DNA from: Gentiana macrophylla
Taxonomy: Eukaryota; Streptophyta; Magnoliopsida; Gentianales; Gentianaceae
Assembly (NCBI GenBank): GCA_026214975.1
Contig: CM047813.1
Coordinates: 31,150,589 to 31,214,588, forward strand
Length of the DNA: 64,000 nucleotides
Direction of reading: 5' to 3'
Part shown: positions 1-10,987 of the stretch, one piece after another
Layout of the letters: every line of letters starts with the position of its first letter
Position numbering within the stretch: the first letter of the stretch is position 1
Notes under the pieces: model-generated
What the model was told of the DNA's origin: nothing
The model's input: only the letters and a program-made list of their open reading frames with translations
The model's database searches: none
Position numbers and translations under genes: made by a program

Positions 1-968
1 GTTTAAAGCCTTGATGACAATACCGTCCAATTATGAACAACATGATTTGGTTAATACCAAAATCAACATGTCAACAATGTAAACTACTACATCACCTTAT
101 ATTCCAAGGCAAATCCAATCTTTGTAGATTGAGCATGTTTCACTTTTAGTGTCATGAATAGATACTAAACCAAAACAAAACACCAAACATGTATTCAACA
201 TACATCAAAGGACAAAGTCACTTCCTTAGACATCAAACATATATAAGACATATAAAGTATAAAACATATGTAAGATTACGAACAAGGTATTACAAACAAC
301 TTTAAATTAAACTAATCTTCAAGCTAAGATGTCTATCAAGTTTAATTAGCACCTTGAACCAAAATAGCATATACACTCCTATAGCATAGCAACATATCTT
401 ATATACATATAAGTATCACTTAAGCATACCAATAAACATACATGTAAAATTATTTCAAATCATACAAACCATGTACAACTAATTTTTAAACTATATACTT
501 CCAAGAACCAAAGGATATACTTAAATCTCTTAACAATGACAACCTTGACTCCTTTTCATGAATGTCACGGATCAACAATCCACCGGTTCAAAACTTCAAA
601 ACCGAGTTGATCCTTACACTCACAATTTTCCAAACCGGAGTCAAAACTCAAAACAACATTTTATTAGTTGTTTCACCAAAACTTAGTTTACTGTCATTAT
701 TCTATCCTTTGTTTGATCTTACATACTAGGCATTCAACCTAGTAAAACAAGTTTTCCAGAAATCTAAATTTCTTTAGATTTGCAAATTCTTCATTACAAG
801 TGTTCTATCAAAGATAGACATTTAAAATCATTATCTCTTCAACATGATTTCCATCTATTTGTACCATTAGAAAACATCTAACTACAATAGACATCAAGCT
901 TTCCAAGAGATAACACTTGATTCATCCCAACATTAGTTATACACAAACACTTAAAATTTCTAAACATT

Positions 969-1066
969 AACATGATTTTATCACCAAGATCAATGAACAT
1001 TAAACATTAAACACGACAACATGATTTTATCACCAAAATCAATGAACATTAAACATTAAACACGCA
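969..1066. repeat. 49-bp tandem duplication
   Basis: Two head-to-tail copies of a 49-bp AT-rich unit starting AACATGATTTTATCACCAA. By eye they differ at only a few positions, so the duplication is recent. No coding role is seen. Confidence 0.85.
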
Positions 1067-1284
1067 GCAAGTTTCATCATTGATTCAATCATGTCTAGAA
1101 AAATTAAGCCAAACAACATATATGAATAATCAAATAGCATCCAAGAACAAAACTAGACACTACAATCAAATTTTATATTGATTGTAGTTACTGTTCTTGG
1201 ACACCACAAACTTTCATGAAATAATGTAAATAAACATACATACCATTCATCCGTAGTCATAGCAACATCACAGCAATTTTTACA

Positions 1285-1424
1285 AAGTCATTCCAATGAA
1301 CTTTTACTTACCAAAAGATTATAATCGACTTTGCATCAATCAAAAAACCGCAGTAAGTCATTCCAATGAACTTTTACTTACCAAAAGATTATAATCGACT
1401 TTGCATCAATCAAAAAACCGCAGT
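1285..1424. repeat. 70-bp perfect tandem duplication
   Basis: A 70-bp unit (AAGTCATTCCAATGAACTTT to AAAAACCGCAGT) occurs twice in direct tandem and looks identical by eye. That suggests a very recent duplication or an assembly artefact. Confidence 0.9.
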
Positions 1425-1827
1425 AACTTCTCAGAATTTCTGACAACTGTCAACATCGAACCAGACCGCAAACTTGATATCACTGCGATCCTCGTCTCGC
1501 CACGATTCTAACGGTATCTCGGATTTTCAAACCGATTCTGAATCAAGAGTTATGCCCAAAATACTAGGACACAACCTTTGATCAAGTCCGCCATCTTCTA
1601 AAGTTCACTCCTCGAACTCTTCCTTTCAAACCGACATTGTAAACTTAATAACTTTTGTAGATTGTTGTATAAATATGGCTTACAAGGGATCAACAATGTC
1701 AAAAACGATAACAAAACGCAGGAAAAATTTTGCAGAAATTTGATAACTTGATATGAACGTAGAATCGTGATGAACACTTTCCTACAAAAGTTATTTGCCC
1801 TTCTGATGTAATGCCTAGGGTGTCACA

Positions 1828-3208
1828 AATACTTTTGTGAGATAAGACTACGTTTTCCCTTCATATTTAGGCACCAAAAATATGAAGAATGCTCTTGGAG
1901 ATAGTATATAAGTGTTTGAACTCTCAAAGATGAATGTGCTATCTTTCTTGTAATCTCTCCAGTTTAAAGCACTTTAAATGATCATTTATATTGGTGGAAA
2001 AACGACCTATTTTATGTATGCAACCTTTGGAAACAAGGTGCATACAAAAACTTGATTGAAAAGAGTGAAAAAACACATCACTTGAGATTTCACACAAGTG
2101 GCGCGCTGTGGCACCAGAAAGCCAAAACCGACCAAACTCTCTTTCAAATTTATACACAGAAAAACCCCACAAAGTGAGCGCATGGGTAATGACGAAGGCC
2201 GCTGTCACTGCTTTTCCCAAACACAGATTTTGGTCCTTTAAGTGGATTTTCGGTCATTTAAGCGATTTTCCCGAACTATACTTGATCATTTAAATCAGAA
2301 ACTCGTAAATACTTATATGAAAGATACACTCCGTATCTCCAAACTCATTTATAGCATTCGAGTTCACCCATCTTTGTACCAAACCCGATTACAATAAATG
2401 CATATGTAACACTTAAATTACCAACAGGAGGGATATACAATATGCCTTATAGATTGAGATGAAAAGTACTACGAAATAATCCCCTCGTCTTGGTGATCAC
2501 TTTGGCCTAATTTACCTGCAAAACCAATGGCTTAATCGATCAGAAATGCAGAGATTCCCTTATTCTCCTTTTTTTTTTTCCCTTCCAGACAAACTTCGAA
2601 TATCCAGTTTTTTTCTTTTAATACAACTACAAGAGAAAGTGAGGTTAGTGAATATGTATTAACCTCCCTAATTTGATTCCCCGTTAATTGATAATTAGTT
2701 ATCTTTAATTAATTATAATACAAATATAATAATAATTAGAATATTTAGTAAATCATAATTACTATATTGTCTTTAATGAGAAATCAGGATATTACAGTTT
2801 TTTTCTACATTATTATACAGAATAAGGAAAAGCTATAAACCAGCTAAAGAATTAATTACAATTGTTAAAACTAACCCAACAACCATAAACTATCTATAAC
2901 TAAATTTCCTGTAAAAGTATTCGATGAAACCGTTTTAATACTAAGTTATAAGATCATCAGCTATTGAAGTTGTGATGCTGCAGCCACATTGATCTTTAAG
3001 TTCGTTTACTTTCCTTTCACTGTGTACCTCCGTGTCTACAAGCGTCCGACATGCGAAAATTTATATTCTTTACTTAATTTTCATGTCAACCGTCATAAAT
3101 AATTAAACACAAAGAAAAAACGCGGAAGCTAGTTGAAACAAATAAAAAGCTCGGAAACAATGTCCATTGGATTCATTGGAAGCGCGATGCTCAGCCTCAG
3201 CGCGGTGG
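1828..3208. other. gene-free AT-rich stretch
   Basis: Only short unsupported ORFs occur. There are T-rich runs near 2568-2580 and very AT-rich sequence near 2690-2830. No recognisable transposon ends or RNA genes were seen. Confidence 0.5.
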
Positions 3209-3216
3209 CGCTCTAG

Positions 3217-3394
3217 TAGGGGCGGATACAACATGTTAAAAGAGAGGACCAACACGCCTAGTGAGATCCATATTTTTTTGTATTAGATGTTTTATTTTTG
3301 TTGTTAAAAATATAAAAAAACCACTAATGCCCCCACGGTGGATCTTCGAGAATGCTTTGGTGCCCCCACAAGAATTTTTTAAGATCCGCCTCTG
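3217..3394. mobile_element. hAT-type MITE with 8-bp TSD
   Basis: The left end reads TAGGGGCGGAT and the right end, reverse-complemented, CAGAGGCGGAT. This is a terminal inverted repeat of the (C/T)AGGGGCGGA type common in plant hAT elements. It is flanked by 8-bp repeats CGCTCTAG (3209-3216) and CGCTTTAG (3395-3402), which match at 7 of 8 bases. Eight-base TSDs are typical of hAT transposition. At 178 bp it encodes no transposase, so it is non-autonomous. The short GC-rich stretch on its right (to about 3480) may be another hAT remnant. Confidence 0.75.
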
Positions 3395-3527
3395 CGCTTT
3401 AGCTTTAGCATGGGCGTCCCTGGGGCAAGGCCGTAGCCTAGGGCCCATCTCAAAATCATTTAAGGGCCCTGTATTTGTATCTTCGTAATGTATTTCAGGT
3501 CAATTTTTAAAATTTCAAAATTTATCC

Positions 3528-3829
3528 TCAATGAATGGTGTTTGAGACTCGTACCTTTTCATTTCCTTGAAACTTCTCCTGCAGCTTATCCATCGCATCT
3601 TTAACCGTCTTATCAATCATAATTCTCGGAAACAATTCTCCATTCAAGCTTAGGTAAAGAGCTAATAATGCTTGGGCTAATAATGTCGCCGGGACGCTAA
3701 ATCCCTTTCTTACGATATCCAATAAATCCTGAGCACAAAGTAAGTTCTCACTTTAATAGACTTGTACTTGAAATTTTCACCTCGAAAAACTAGAACTGGA
3801 ATGGATGAGCGGAGTGTCTGTTCTGCCAT
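3528..3829 (-). pseudogene. copia retrotransposon gag, N-terminal fragment
   Basis: The reverse strand starts ATGGCAGAACAG at 3829, just downstream of an initiator-Met primer-binding site, where copia gag is expected. The N-terminal part is frame-broken near 3723. The rest reads KGFSVPATLLAQALLALYLS and then a DAMDKLQEKFQGNEKVR segment. Both resemble the UBN2/DUF4219-type gag of plant copia elements, a capsid-like protein for particle assembly. The reading frame stops after about 100 codons and no protease or polymerase follows, so the element is truncated at its 3' side. Confidence 0.65.
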
Positions 3830-4047
3830 GATATTGATCAGCCTATCTGTTGTTGTATCTGAACCGAGCTCTGATACCACTTGTCATATTTTTATAATAA
3901 TTTTTTTAAAACTCGAAATTTTTACCTCAAAAAACTAGAACCGGAATGGATGAGCGTAGTGTGTGTTCTGCCATGATGTTGATTTCGCCTAACTGTTGTT
4001 GTATCTGAACCGAGCCGATACCACTTGTAATATTTTTATAATAATTT
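3762..4047. repeat. 143-bp tandem duplication of copia leader, primer site and gag start
   Basis: Two direct copies (about 3762-3904 and 3905-4047) each carry the end of the LTR, the primer-binding site, the leader and the first gag codons. They differ by scattered substitutions and by a 3-bp loss in the second primer site. Confidence 0.8.
3868..3879 (-). promoter_or_regulatory. copia primer-binding site (initiator Met tRNA)
   Basis: The reverse strand reads TGGTATCAGAGC, the standard plant copia primer site complementary to the 3' end of initiator methionine tRNA. A degenerate second copy lacking three bases lies at 4012-4023, directly beside the LTR end, because this region is duplicated. 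Confidence 0.8.
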
Positions 4048-4596
4048 TTTTTGACGGATACAAAATATACGCACACACACTTTTTGTCCTAACTGGGACT
4101 CGAACCCGATACCTCCGGGTTAATGACCACATCACTTACTGCTGGGCCGATGCCATGTTTCCAATATTTTTATAATAATTGAATGGAGAAGGTTAAGATT
4201 AATTTATTGTGGAGGAATAAAAAATGTTTGATAAGTTGAATAGGTTTAGAAAGGAACTTGATTTTCACATGATCGCTTGAGCCCTTTTCCATAAATAGGT
4301 ACTCCCAACGCGTAGACCACACGCCCTAGCATAGGCTTTCCTGCGGGAATGTACACAATAGATCCAATGCGCTTGACAAGATCTCATTTGATTGATTGCT
4401 TCAAGTACATGATAGTGGTGTTATATATAGACAAAATATGTGGGTTCTACAAATGTATGGACTTTTCTAGACATTTCTTATGAGAAGTTTGTGAATCATT
4501 TATAGATTCTTACATACTAGTAGCTTTCACTTTTGAAATGTATTTTTATAGTCTTCCATACAACTAGAGACTTATTTTTTTAGTTAGGTCCCTACA
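4026..4596 (-). mobile_element. copia LTR (5' LTR of the gag fragment), holding a SINE
   Basis: On the reverse strand the sequence begins TGTAGGGACC (4596) and ends ATATTACA (4026), just before the primer-binding site, so it fits a 5' LTR with TG...CA ends. It is interrupted by the SINE at 4047-4162. No second LTR of this element was found. The outer boundary rests on the terminal dinucleotides only. Confidence 0.5.
4047..4162 (-). mobile_element. tRNA-derived SINE with 18-bp TSD
   Basis: On the reverse strand there is a polymerase III A-box-like segment (CGGCCCAGCAGT), then a perfect B box (GGTTCGAGTCC), then a tRNA-unrelated body with GTGTGTGCGTATATTTTG, and an A-rich tail (T run on the plus strand at 4042-4052). 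Both sides carry the 18-bp repeat AATATTTTTATAATAATT (4029-4046 and 4163-4180), the hallmark of LINE-assisted insertion. It lies in a copia LTR. No tRNA cloverleaf is possible, so it is not a tRNA gene. Confidence 0.85.
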
Positions 4597-5865
4597 AAAG
4601 GCTTAAGACAAGTTTAGAAGGGGGTTGAATAAACTTGTCCTCTAAAACTCAAAAACTTGAAACCACTCTATTTAAAAACTAATGTAGAGCTTGGAGTTGA
4701 TAACTCAACCTTTTAATTAGTCTGCTGGTGATCAAATCAGTTGAGTTTTGTGATAAACTGGATGTGCAAATAAGTAAGCAAACAATCACAAAGCAAAGTC
4801 TTTGAATGTAAAAATCTTGTAAAGTAAATAACACAAAGTTTGTAGTGGTTCCAGATGGTGTAATCTGTTAGTCCACTCTTCTAATGTGATGTTGGAGGAA
4901 ATTCATTATGTTCTTGAGTTACTGATTACAAGATACAAATTTAAAATTATTGTCCTTGACTATTCCACTAGCTTCACAATGTCCGAGGCCCTTAGTCCTT
5001 GACGGGTAGAATTTCCTTGTCACTAAGCTTGCTCCACTGGTCCTCGAAGGGTATGTTTGCCTCTTCACCAGCTCCACCACAAACACAATCTTCTTGACTG
5101 CACCATAACTGTCCTTTACACCTCCAGGTGTTTCACAGTCCAGATCCTTTGTTAGAATCAAAGAAAGACTTGAATCAAGTAAGTGATTCGACTTGTGAGT
5201 GAGCTTGATCTTGATGTATATAATTTGTCCACTAGCTCTGTTTCTTCAAGTGTTGTAGATCTTGATCAACTTGAATAATTCTAACACTTAAATATTTTTT
5301 GATCTTGCAAATATGAATTCAGTAGGATTCCTGGGTAGATAAAATTCTTATATCTTGATGTTACATATATGGCTTACTATCACCACACTTATTATCCTTG
5401 TTATTCAAAGCCTGCTCATTTTCCTCTTGAATGTTAAGTGCTCCTTATATAGGTGGTGATCCAACATTCAAATTCAAATTCTTTTAGCCGTTGGAGTGGT
5501 CACGCTTATTGTTCGTCAAATGTCGATTGTCTTACGCGGTTGACGGTCTGTCATCCAATGAAAATGTTACATTTGTAATATATCCGTTAGTTATGCGTTT
5601 TCAATTTGATCTCAGCATCTAGCTTCATATTCATATATGCTTTACTGAGTTTCATTCAAAAGTCAACTGGATTTCTTGTCTCGTCAGCAGGCTTTGTCAT
5701 GCTGACTTTTCAGTTATAGTCAGCAGACTATCTTTCATCTGATCATAAATGACTAGATTAGAGTACACCATTTTTTTCAAAATAATAACTAAGATCATTT
5801 CATCACATTGTCCTTTTGGATCTTAGACCTTCAATACAAGATCTATAAAGTCGATTCAGGCCATC
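4597..5865. other. unassigned repeat-like DNA left of the Athila insertion
   Basis: The left end holds an AGGCTTAAGACAAG...AAGGGGGTTGAATAA segment, reminiscent of plant copia LTR/leader sequence. The right end continues across the Athila insertion into 24010 onward. A short reverse ORF (4919-5161) shows no known domain. I call it probable old LTR DNA, with no firm family. Confidence 0.3.
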
Positions 5866-5870
5866 ACAGA

Positions 5871-7513
5871 TGATCGCCGATTCCTAGAGGTCCAATCTAA
5901 CCGGAAGTGTACCGGATCGACTATAATCTAGTATGGTGAGCCAAGGTCAAATCCACAGGGAACATTCAATTGTGAGGTTACACACTAAAAAGTCTATATT
6001 AATTCGATCTGGTCACAAATTTGCAAGATGGTTATTAAATGCATAAATAAAGTGCTTGTAATAATAAGGTTGATAAAATGATAAAACAACTAGCGAAGAC
6101 AACGTGTAACCTAGCCATCCTCTTGTAGCATCATGGGAATGATCTCCTACCTTCCTACCATTGGTGTTCGAAAGCATGAAACGGCGCATTCCTAAGCAAG
6201 CAATTCCCCCGCATACGAGTTTATGGAATTGCTCTCTACCTCCTCCTTGGTCTAGGTATGCTAAACATAATGAATTGGTATGCTACGCACTTGAATGCAA
6301 TGACAACGTCAACTATCCCCGGATATGAAATCGAATGCCTCGAAAGGTCGATTTTACCTTCCGGTTTTCCTACCCTCTTCTCACGACTAACATCTCCTTT
6401 CGGTCTCCGTCATACGTGTAAATGCTAATACTAGCCAATTACTCCAATGTTAGCAAACAATACAACACAAGTAGGAAAAGCTTCACACAATCAAAACTAA
6501 CAACATACACTATCCTTCCCAATCATCAAAAGAGGATAACTAAAGCTACAACAAAATCTTGGCTAGATAGGTCTAGCCACTCATGTCTACAAATATCAAC
6601 ATCTCAAGATTAATATTCATAACCATAAGAACAATTGAATGAAAATAAAGATTAAGGATTACCAAATCAAGAGTACAAATTCGAGTTGGTGCTCTTCATC
6701 CAACTTCCAAAAGCTTCAATGAACAAACACTAGTGTGTTGAATCCAATCAACTAGAAGATTTAAACTAGAATCCTTAGCTTTTACAATCAAAATCAATGG
6801 TTAATTTCTACTAAAATTCGGCTATAAGAGCCGAGGGGTGGGGTTTTGCCTTCAAGTTGGAAAAGTTGAAGAAGATGAAGTGTATTTTGATAATCTTGTG
6901 CTTGAAGAATAAAAGGGATTAATTCTTTGCTGACTCTGCAATGTTGACTCAGGTCAATCCACTCTGGCATGCGTCAAGCCCAAAATGAACTACTGGGGCA
7001 GATCACATCCTTTTGGCGCGGGTCAAGTCAAATATGAAGTAGTTGGCTGAAAGACATTCGTATTAATTGATCAGCTACTTCTTGACGCAGGTCATTGTGA
7101 CATGGCACGAGTCATTTGTAATTGAAATCACATAATCAAATTTTATTCTTCCACTTGGCTTGGATTGAGCCCTCTAACATGTATCGATAATCCTCGTGGG
7201 TTGAAATCTTTGCCATAGCTCCAAAATCATCGTAAAAAATCAATGGCCACCTTAAGGTCAAAATCCACGCTACCAACCATGATATATGTGCTGCAAAATA
7301 GACACAAAGATACCACGCGTAAATCTGATAACAAAATTGGCTACTGCTAATATAATATAACTGGAAATATGGTTTTTCTTAAAATTCTATGTACACAAAA
7401 GAATGGTTCCAATCATCATACAAATTGCTCAAGTTGATGTCAAAATATCACTAATTGCATCAGAAAAAAAGGGTAAATCATCGGGAATGATATCATCAGG
7501 TTGACTTACATCA
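5871..7513 (-). repeat. 3' LTR of the Athila element
   Basis: It aligns along its whole length with 22365-24004. On the reverse strand it begins TGATGTAAGTC and ends GGCGATCA. It carries about six copies of the TTGAC-N4-GTCAA motif between about 6944 and 7116. Confidence 0.9.
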
Positions 7514-7530
7514 ACCACTCCTCACTTACC
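7514..7530 (-). promoter_or_regulatory. polypurine tract of the Athila element
   Basis: Immediately before the 3' LTR the reverse strand reads GGTAAGTGAGGAGTGGT, a degenerate purine-rich tract where plus-strand DNA synthesis would be primed. Just upstream (7534-7552) lies the TTGCTCGAGGACGAGCAAAC palindrome often found before the polypurine tract in Athila/Tat elements. Confidence 0.6.
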
Positions 7531-9340
7531 GTTTGCTCGTCCTCGAGCAACTAGAGCGATAAGGTTATCTAGAGTAACAAAAATACGATCATGCAACATC
7601 AAGAATTGAGGATTCAATTAGGTGATGCAACCTATCAAAACCACAAGGACATGTTCTCCACAATCTAAGAAATTAGTGGAGTGTGTGAGTGAATATTCTT
7701 CAAGCTTGCTATCAACTAACGATCATCAAATCATACAAGTCTTACTCAAAATATGCAACCATAAGCTTAGGAATGAAATCAATCTCCACTGTTGAGGTAC
7801 TCGGAATCAAGGAATTAGTTCAGGTAGTTGACAAATCGACATAACGTTCGGAGGCTAGAGTAGTGGCTAACGAAGGAAATAAAAGGATGATCAAAAGAAT
7901 AAGGCAAGATAGAAAGAATCCGCACCTTCTCCTTCATGACACCATTCTTTCAAATTAATCACTTCCTATCCTTATGTCACTTAGGATCTTACAATTTGCT
8001 TCAAAATTGCCCTCAATGACTCATTATTGAACGATTAAGTATTTACAACTCGTATGCTTCTTTTGATTTGAGTCTTGATTTGTTAGAAGCCTTTATTCGA
8101 CTCTTGGAATATGTACAAGATAAAAGAGACTTTTTTTTTGGTTTCCGAACCGAACTTCACAAGATGTCGTCTTAACCTGCTAGCACACTCATCCAACTCT
8201 TAGTTCCCAACCACCGCTCTCACAATTACTAGACTCTTGCTATGCTTGCGGGAGGCCAAAGGAATGTAGACCAAAATTCTGGCTAAAGGTTGGATTATAA
8301 TGAGGCTAAATCTGAACGGCTAGTTCGAGTGGAGTCACACCACTCTACAAGAGCTAAGATAGGGACAGAAAGGAAATTCATGTTCGGGTAGGCCATTTGG
8401 CTATGGTTGAGTCAAAGTAATGCCAAAAATCGTCATCCTTATTCCGATTCCAAATACCTGTTATTCGTCTCGAATGAATAACATTCCTAAGTTCAGGTTG
8501 CAAATCAGAGCGTGCATGCACAATTTCATGAAAAGTTGTTTGTTAACAAGGATATTGGAATATACGTGCACAATGGGTCACACTACTAACAAAGATTAGT
8601 GAATAACATGTACCTATGTTTCGTCAGAGTTACTCGTTTTATTGAAATGCTCGCTCTATCAATTACAGGATCATAATTTATGCCAAAAGATAATTTATAC
8701 AACTCCCACTTTCTCGGAGACAATCAATGCTAAGGTTTTTCTCAAGCAATTAGAGGCATTACGCGTTGTTAGACTAACCGTACTCCCACTCCCCACTTAC
8801 GAGCTTGCAGTGTCCTTAATTCGAAATGAGTAATGACAATATGGTTAGGGAAACAACAGGGAATCAGCATGAGCAACAATAATGAGATGACCATATGCAA
8901 AATTAGGGTAAAATCGGGGCCTGAATAGGCTTTTGGCTCACTCCGAGAACAAAATGACGCGGGCTAAAAGCACTATTGCTATACAGAGAATTTGGCCTAA
9001 AAAATTGACTCACGCCAACATTGGGATGACGCACATCATTCTTGAATATAATAGGAATGGCGTGTGTCATTACACCGTGGCGTAGGTCAGTAGTGCAGAA
9101 AACTCAGAAAATGGAGGGTTTTCATGTAGGGGGGAAAAAGAAATAGCTATGTACAATGGCAGGAAAAGAAAAAAAAGCAAAATCAATTGAACAAACAACG
9201 ACAAATATTTTACATTATTTTAATAAAGCGCAATTGCAAAAGCATTGTTCGGTGACATCAAAGGGAATTGCAACAAAGATTCAAAGCAAGCAAAGATAAG
9301 CGAAAACTAGATAAACTCGACCAACCCAATCAACCAACGA
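7531..9340 (-). other. Athila 3' untranslated region
   Basis: Reverse-strand sequence between the env-position ORF and the 3' LTR, with no supported ORF. Part of it (about 8310-8460) resembles 49.62-49.78 kb in the second Athila/Tat-like fragment. Four or more TTGAC/GTCAA-type motifs cluster at 8953-9090. Confidence 0.55.
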
Positions 9341-10187
9341 TCAAACATACGAACTAATCGGATTCGACATCAGATTCATCAAAGACGGAGGAGCAACAGG
9401 CATGTCCCTCGGAACAAGGCCACGACGCGTAACCAGAATAGGAAAGAACTCATCCTGAGAGTAGGCAGGGACTCGAGCACGAGTGCAAAGATGAGAAATT
9501 AGCCATGCAAAAGGAATGAACGGTAAGGTACACGTAGGCTGAGCATATGACCATGCAGCTTGATGAATCAACTTACCCCAATTGATGTACACCTCGCGTC
9601 TGATTACGTAGAGCAAAAGCAACTCATTGTCAGTCAGCACCCAGAAGTCATCAGTGGGCAGAATGCGGTTGTTGATAAAATGCTTCCAAGCCCGTGTCTC
9701 AGAAGAAAAGCGAGAAGCCGAATAGTCCATACGAGGTCCTTCCCCGTCGGAAAAGCGCAGCGATAGCGGTGGAAGTGAGCCATGAAACTGCCAATGTTGA
9801 AGAGGTTCCACTTGATCTCGTAGTGCTGATGGGGTGCAACGGTGGTGGAAGACTGGTGAAAAGCATTATTAATATCCATCCAATGAAATGGCACCTCAAT
9901 CCAACGTACCATAACTAAATTAGTCGGCCTTTCTTCATGCTCAGTGGAAAACATGGCGTAGAACTCACGAATAACAGTCTCGTTGTGCGCAGCGCGGTGA
10001 AAAATGCGACCAAGCGATTCCATCCTCCCCACTCTATGCGATATTGAGACAAATCTTGAAGCTTCTTGGAGTTAACTCCCATTCCAAAAGAATCGGACGA
10101 CGGTTGAACAACTCGATATAGTTGTGCACGGCGTCTGCACGACCACATCATAGAAAATGACGGGACGATCGGCTTGAGGAATGACAT
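9341..10187 (-). pseudogene. env-position ORF, copy A (putative plant transposon protein domain)
   Basis: Reverse-strand coding sequence spread over several frames. It starts with ATGTCATTCCTCAAG near 10187, runs through a segment with WGGWNRLVAF and VIREFYAMF, then VPFHWMDINNAF, then INWGKLIHQAAWSYAQ, FAWLISHLCTRARVPAY and DEFFP. This order matches the domain named putative plant transposon protein, found downstream of pol in Athila-like elements. Its role is unknown, and the env label refers only to position. At least two frameshifts break it. There is no signal peptide or membrane span to support a true envelope. A related but divergent ORF lies at 11550-12291. Confidence 0.6.
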
Positions 10188-10987
10188 GATGGAAGAAAAA
10201 AGAAGGAGGAAGAAGAATAAGAGAGAGAGGGTGTGAAAGAAGTGAAATTGAGGTGAATGAATATTGATAGAAGGGTGGAGTTATAAAAAAGAAAATTAGG
10301 GTTTGATGGGTAATTTGGTGGCGAAAGCGAGTTATTGGCGCTTACGCCAAGCCTACATTGGCTTTGCTTGAGGGACAAAAGCGATCTAGGGTTCTATGGT
10401 GGCGGAGGTGTGGTGATGGTTGTCAAGTCGGTTGGCGCCCGCCAAAAGGATATTGGCGCGCGCCAAGCTTGTCGTTTGTGTGCTAAAGCGTGTCAAAGGG
10501 TATGGCGTGCGTCAAGGAGAGTTGGCGCGTCGTCAGGAGGAAAAATCCTCAACTCACGCCGAGAAACTATTGGCCGCGAGTCAAAACACACAGGAGGAAG
10601 AACTGCAACTCAGAATTATCTATCCCAACTAGCAACAATTATCACTAAGCAAGGAGCAAAACATAGATAATTTGAGAATAATGGGGATATAGATATAAAG
10701 AGAAACAAGAGCTAGCAAGATCAACACATAGAAATCTAGTACACTAGTAGCACATTGAATACAAAGCAACAATCTCAAAACAAAAAAGTACTTGCAACAT
10801 CCAAACAAGATCAATATAACAAAATAGTTCAACTAAACTAAAACAAACTGCAAAAGCATCAAAGCCACATGCGGCTAAATAACAAAAGCAAACATAGTCT
10901 GGTGAACAAAAGCACCATGCAACATCGGTAGAAGATGTGGGAATAGAGGAAGAAGCAAGAGGAAGCTCCTCATTGTCATCATCGTCA
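10188..10987 (-). other. spacer between the two env-position ORFs
   Basis: This is a purine-rich leader on the plus strand (GA-rich 10190-10250) followed by a dense cluster of TTGGCGC-type motifs (10335-10586), including the perfect palindrome TTGGCGCGCGCCAA at 10453-10466. The small ORFs here are not convincing. Confidence 0.5.

Larger units (their letters stand above)
1..1827 (-). other. AT-rich intergenic DNA, possible chromovirus-type LTR
   Basis: I find no gene here. Read on the reverse strand, the high-coordinate end begins TGTGACACCCTAGGC, which resembles the TGT-ACACC start common in Tekay/Reina-type gypsy LTRs, so the stretch may be an LTR running leftward. No convincing polypurine tract precedes it, no partner LTR is in the window, and the other end may lie outside. 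The assignment is an inference from one short terminal motif. Confidence 0.25.

Noticed and set aside
3395..3490. A second complete hAT element right of the MITE
   Set aside because: GGGCCC-rich text resembles hAT remnants, but I could not find a second inverted end or TSD.
4085..4160. Possible tRNA gene (perfect B box, A box-like motif)
   Set aside because: No acceptor stem or cloverleaf can be drawn, and the flanking 18-bp duplication and A tail show it is a SINE.
6944..7116. Regularly spaced short repeats suggesting a CRISPR-like array
   Set aside because: Spacing is irregular, the repeats are degenerate and lie in both LTRs of a plant retrotransposon.
9341..10187. A true viral envelope gene
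   Set aside because: The position fits, but no signal peptide, cleavage site or membrane span is seen, and the sequence matches the putative plant transposon protein domain instead.
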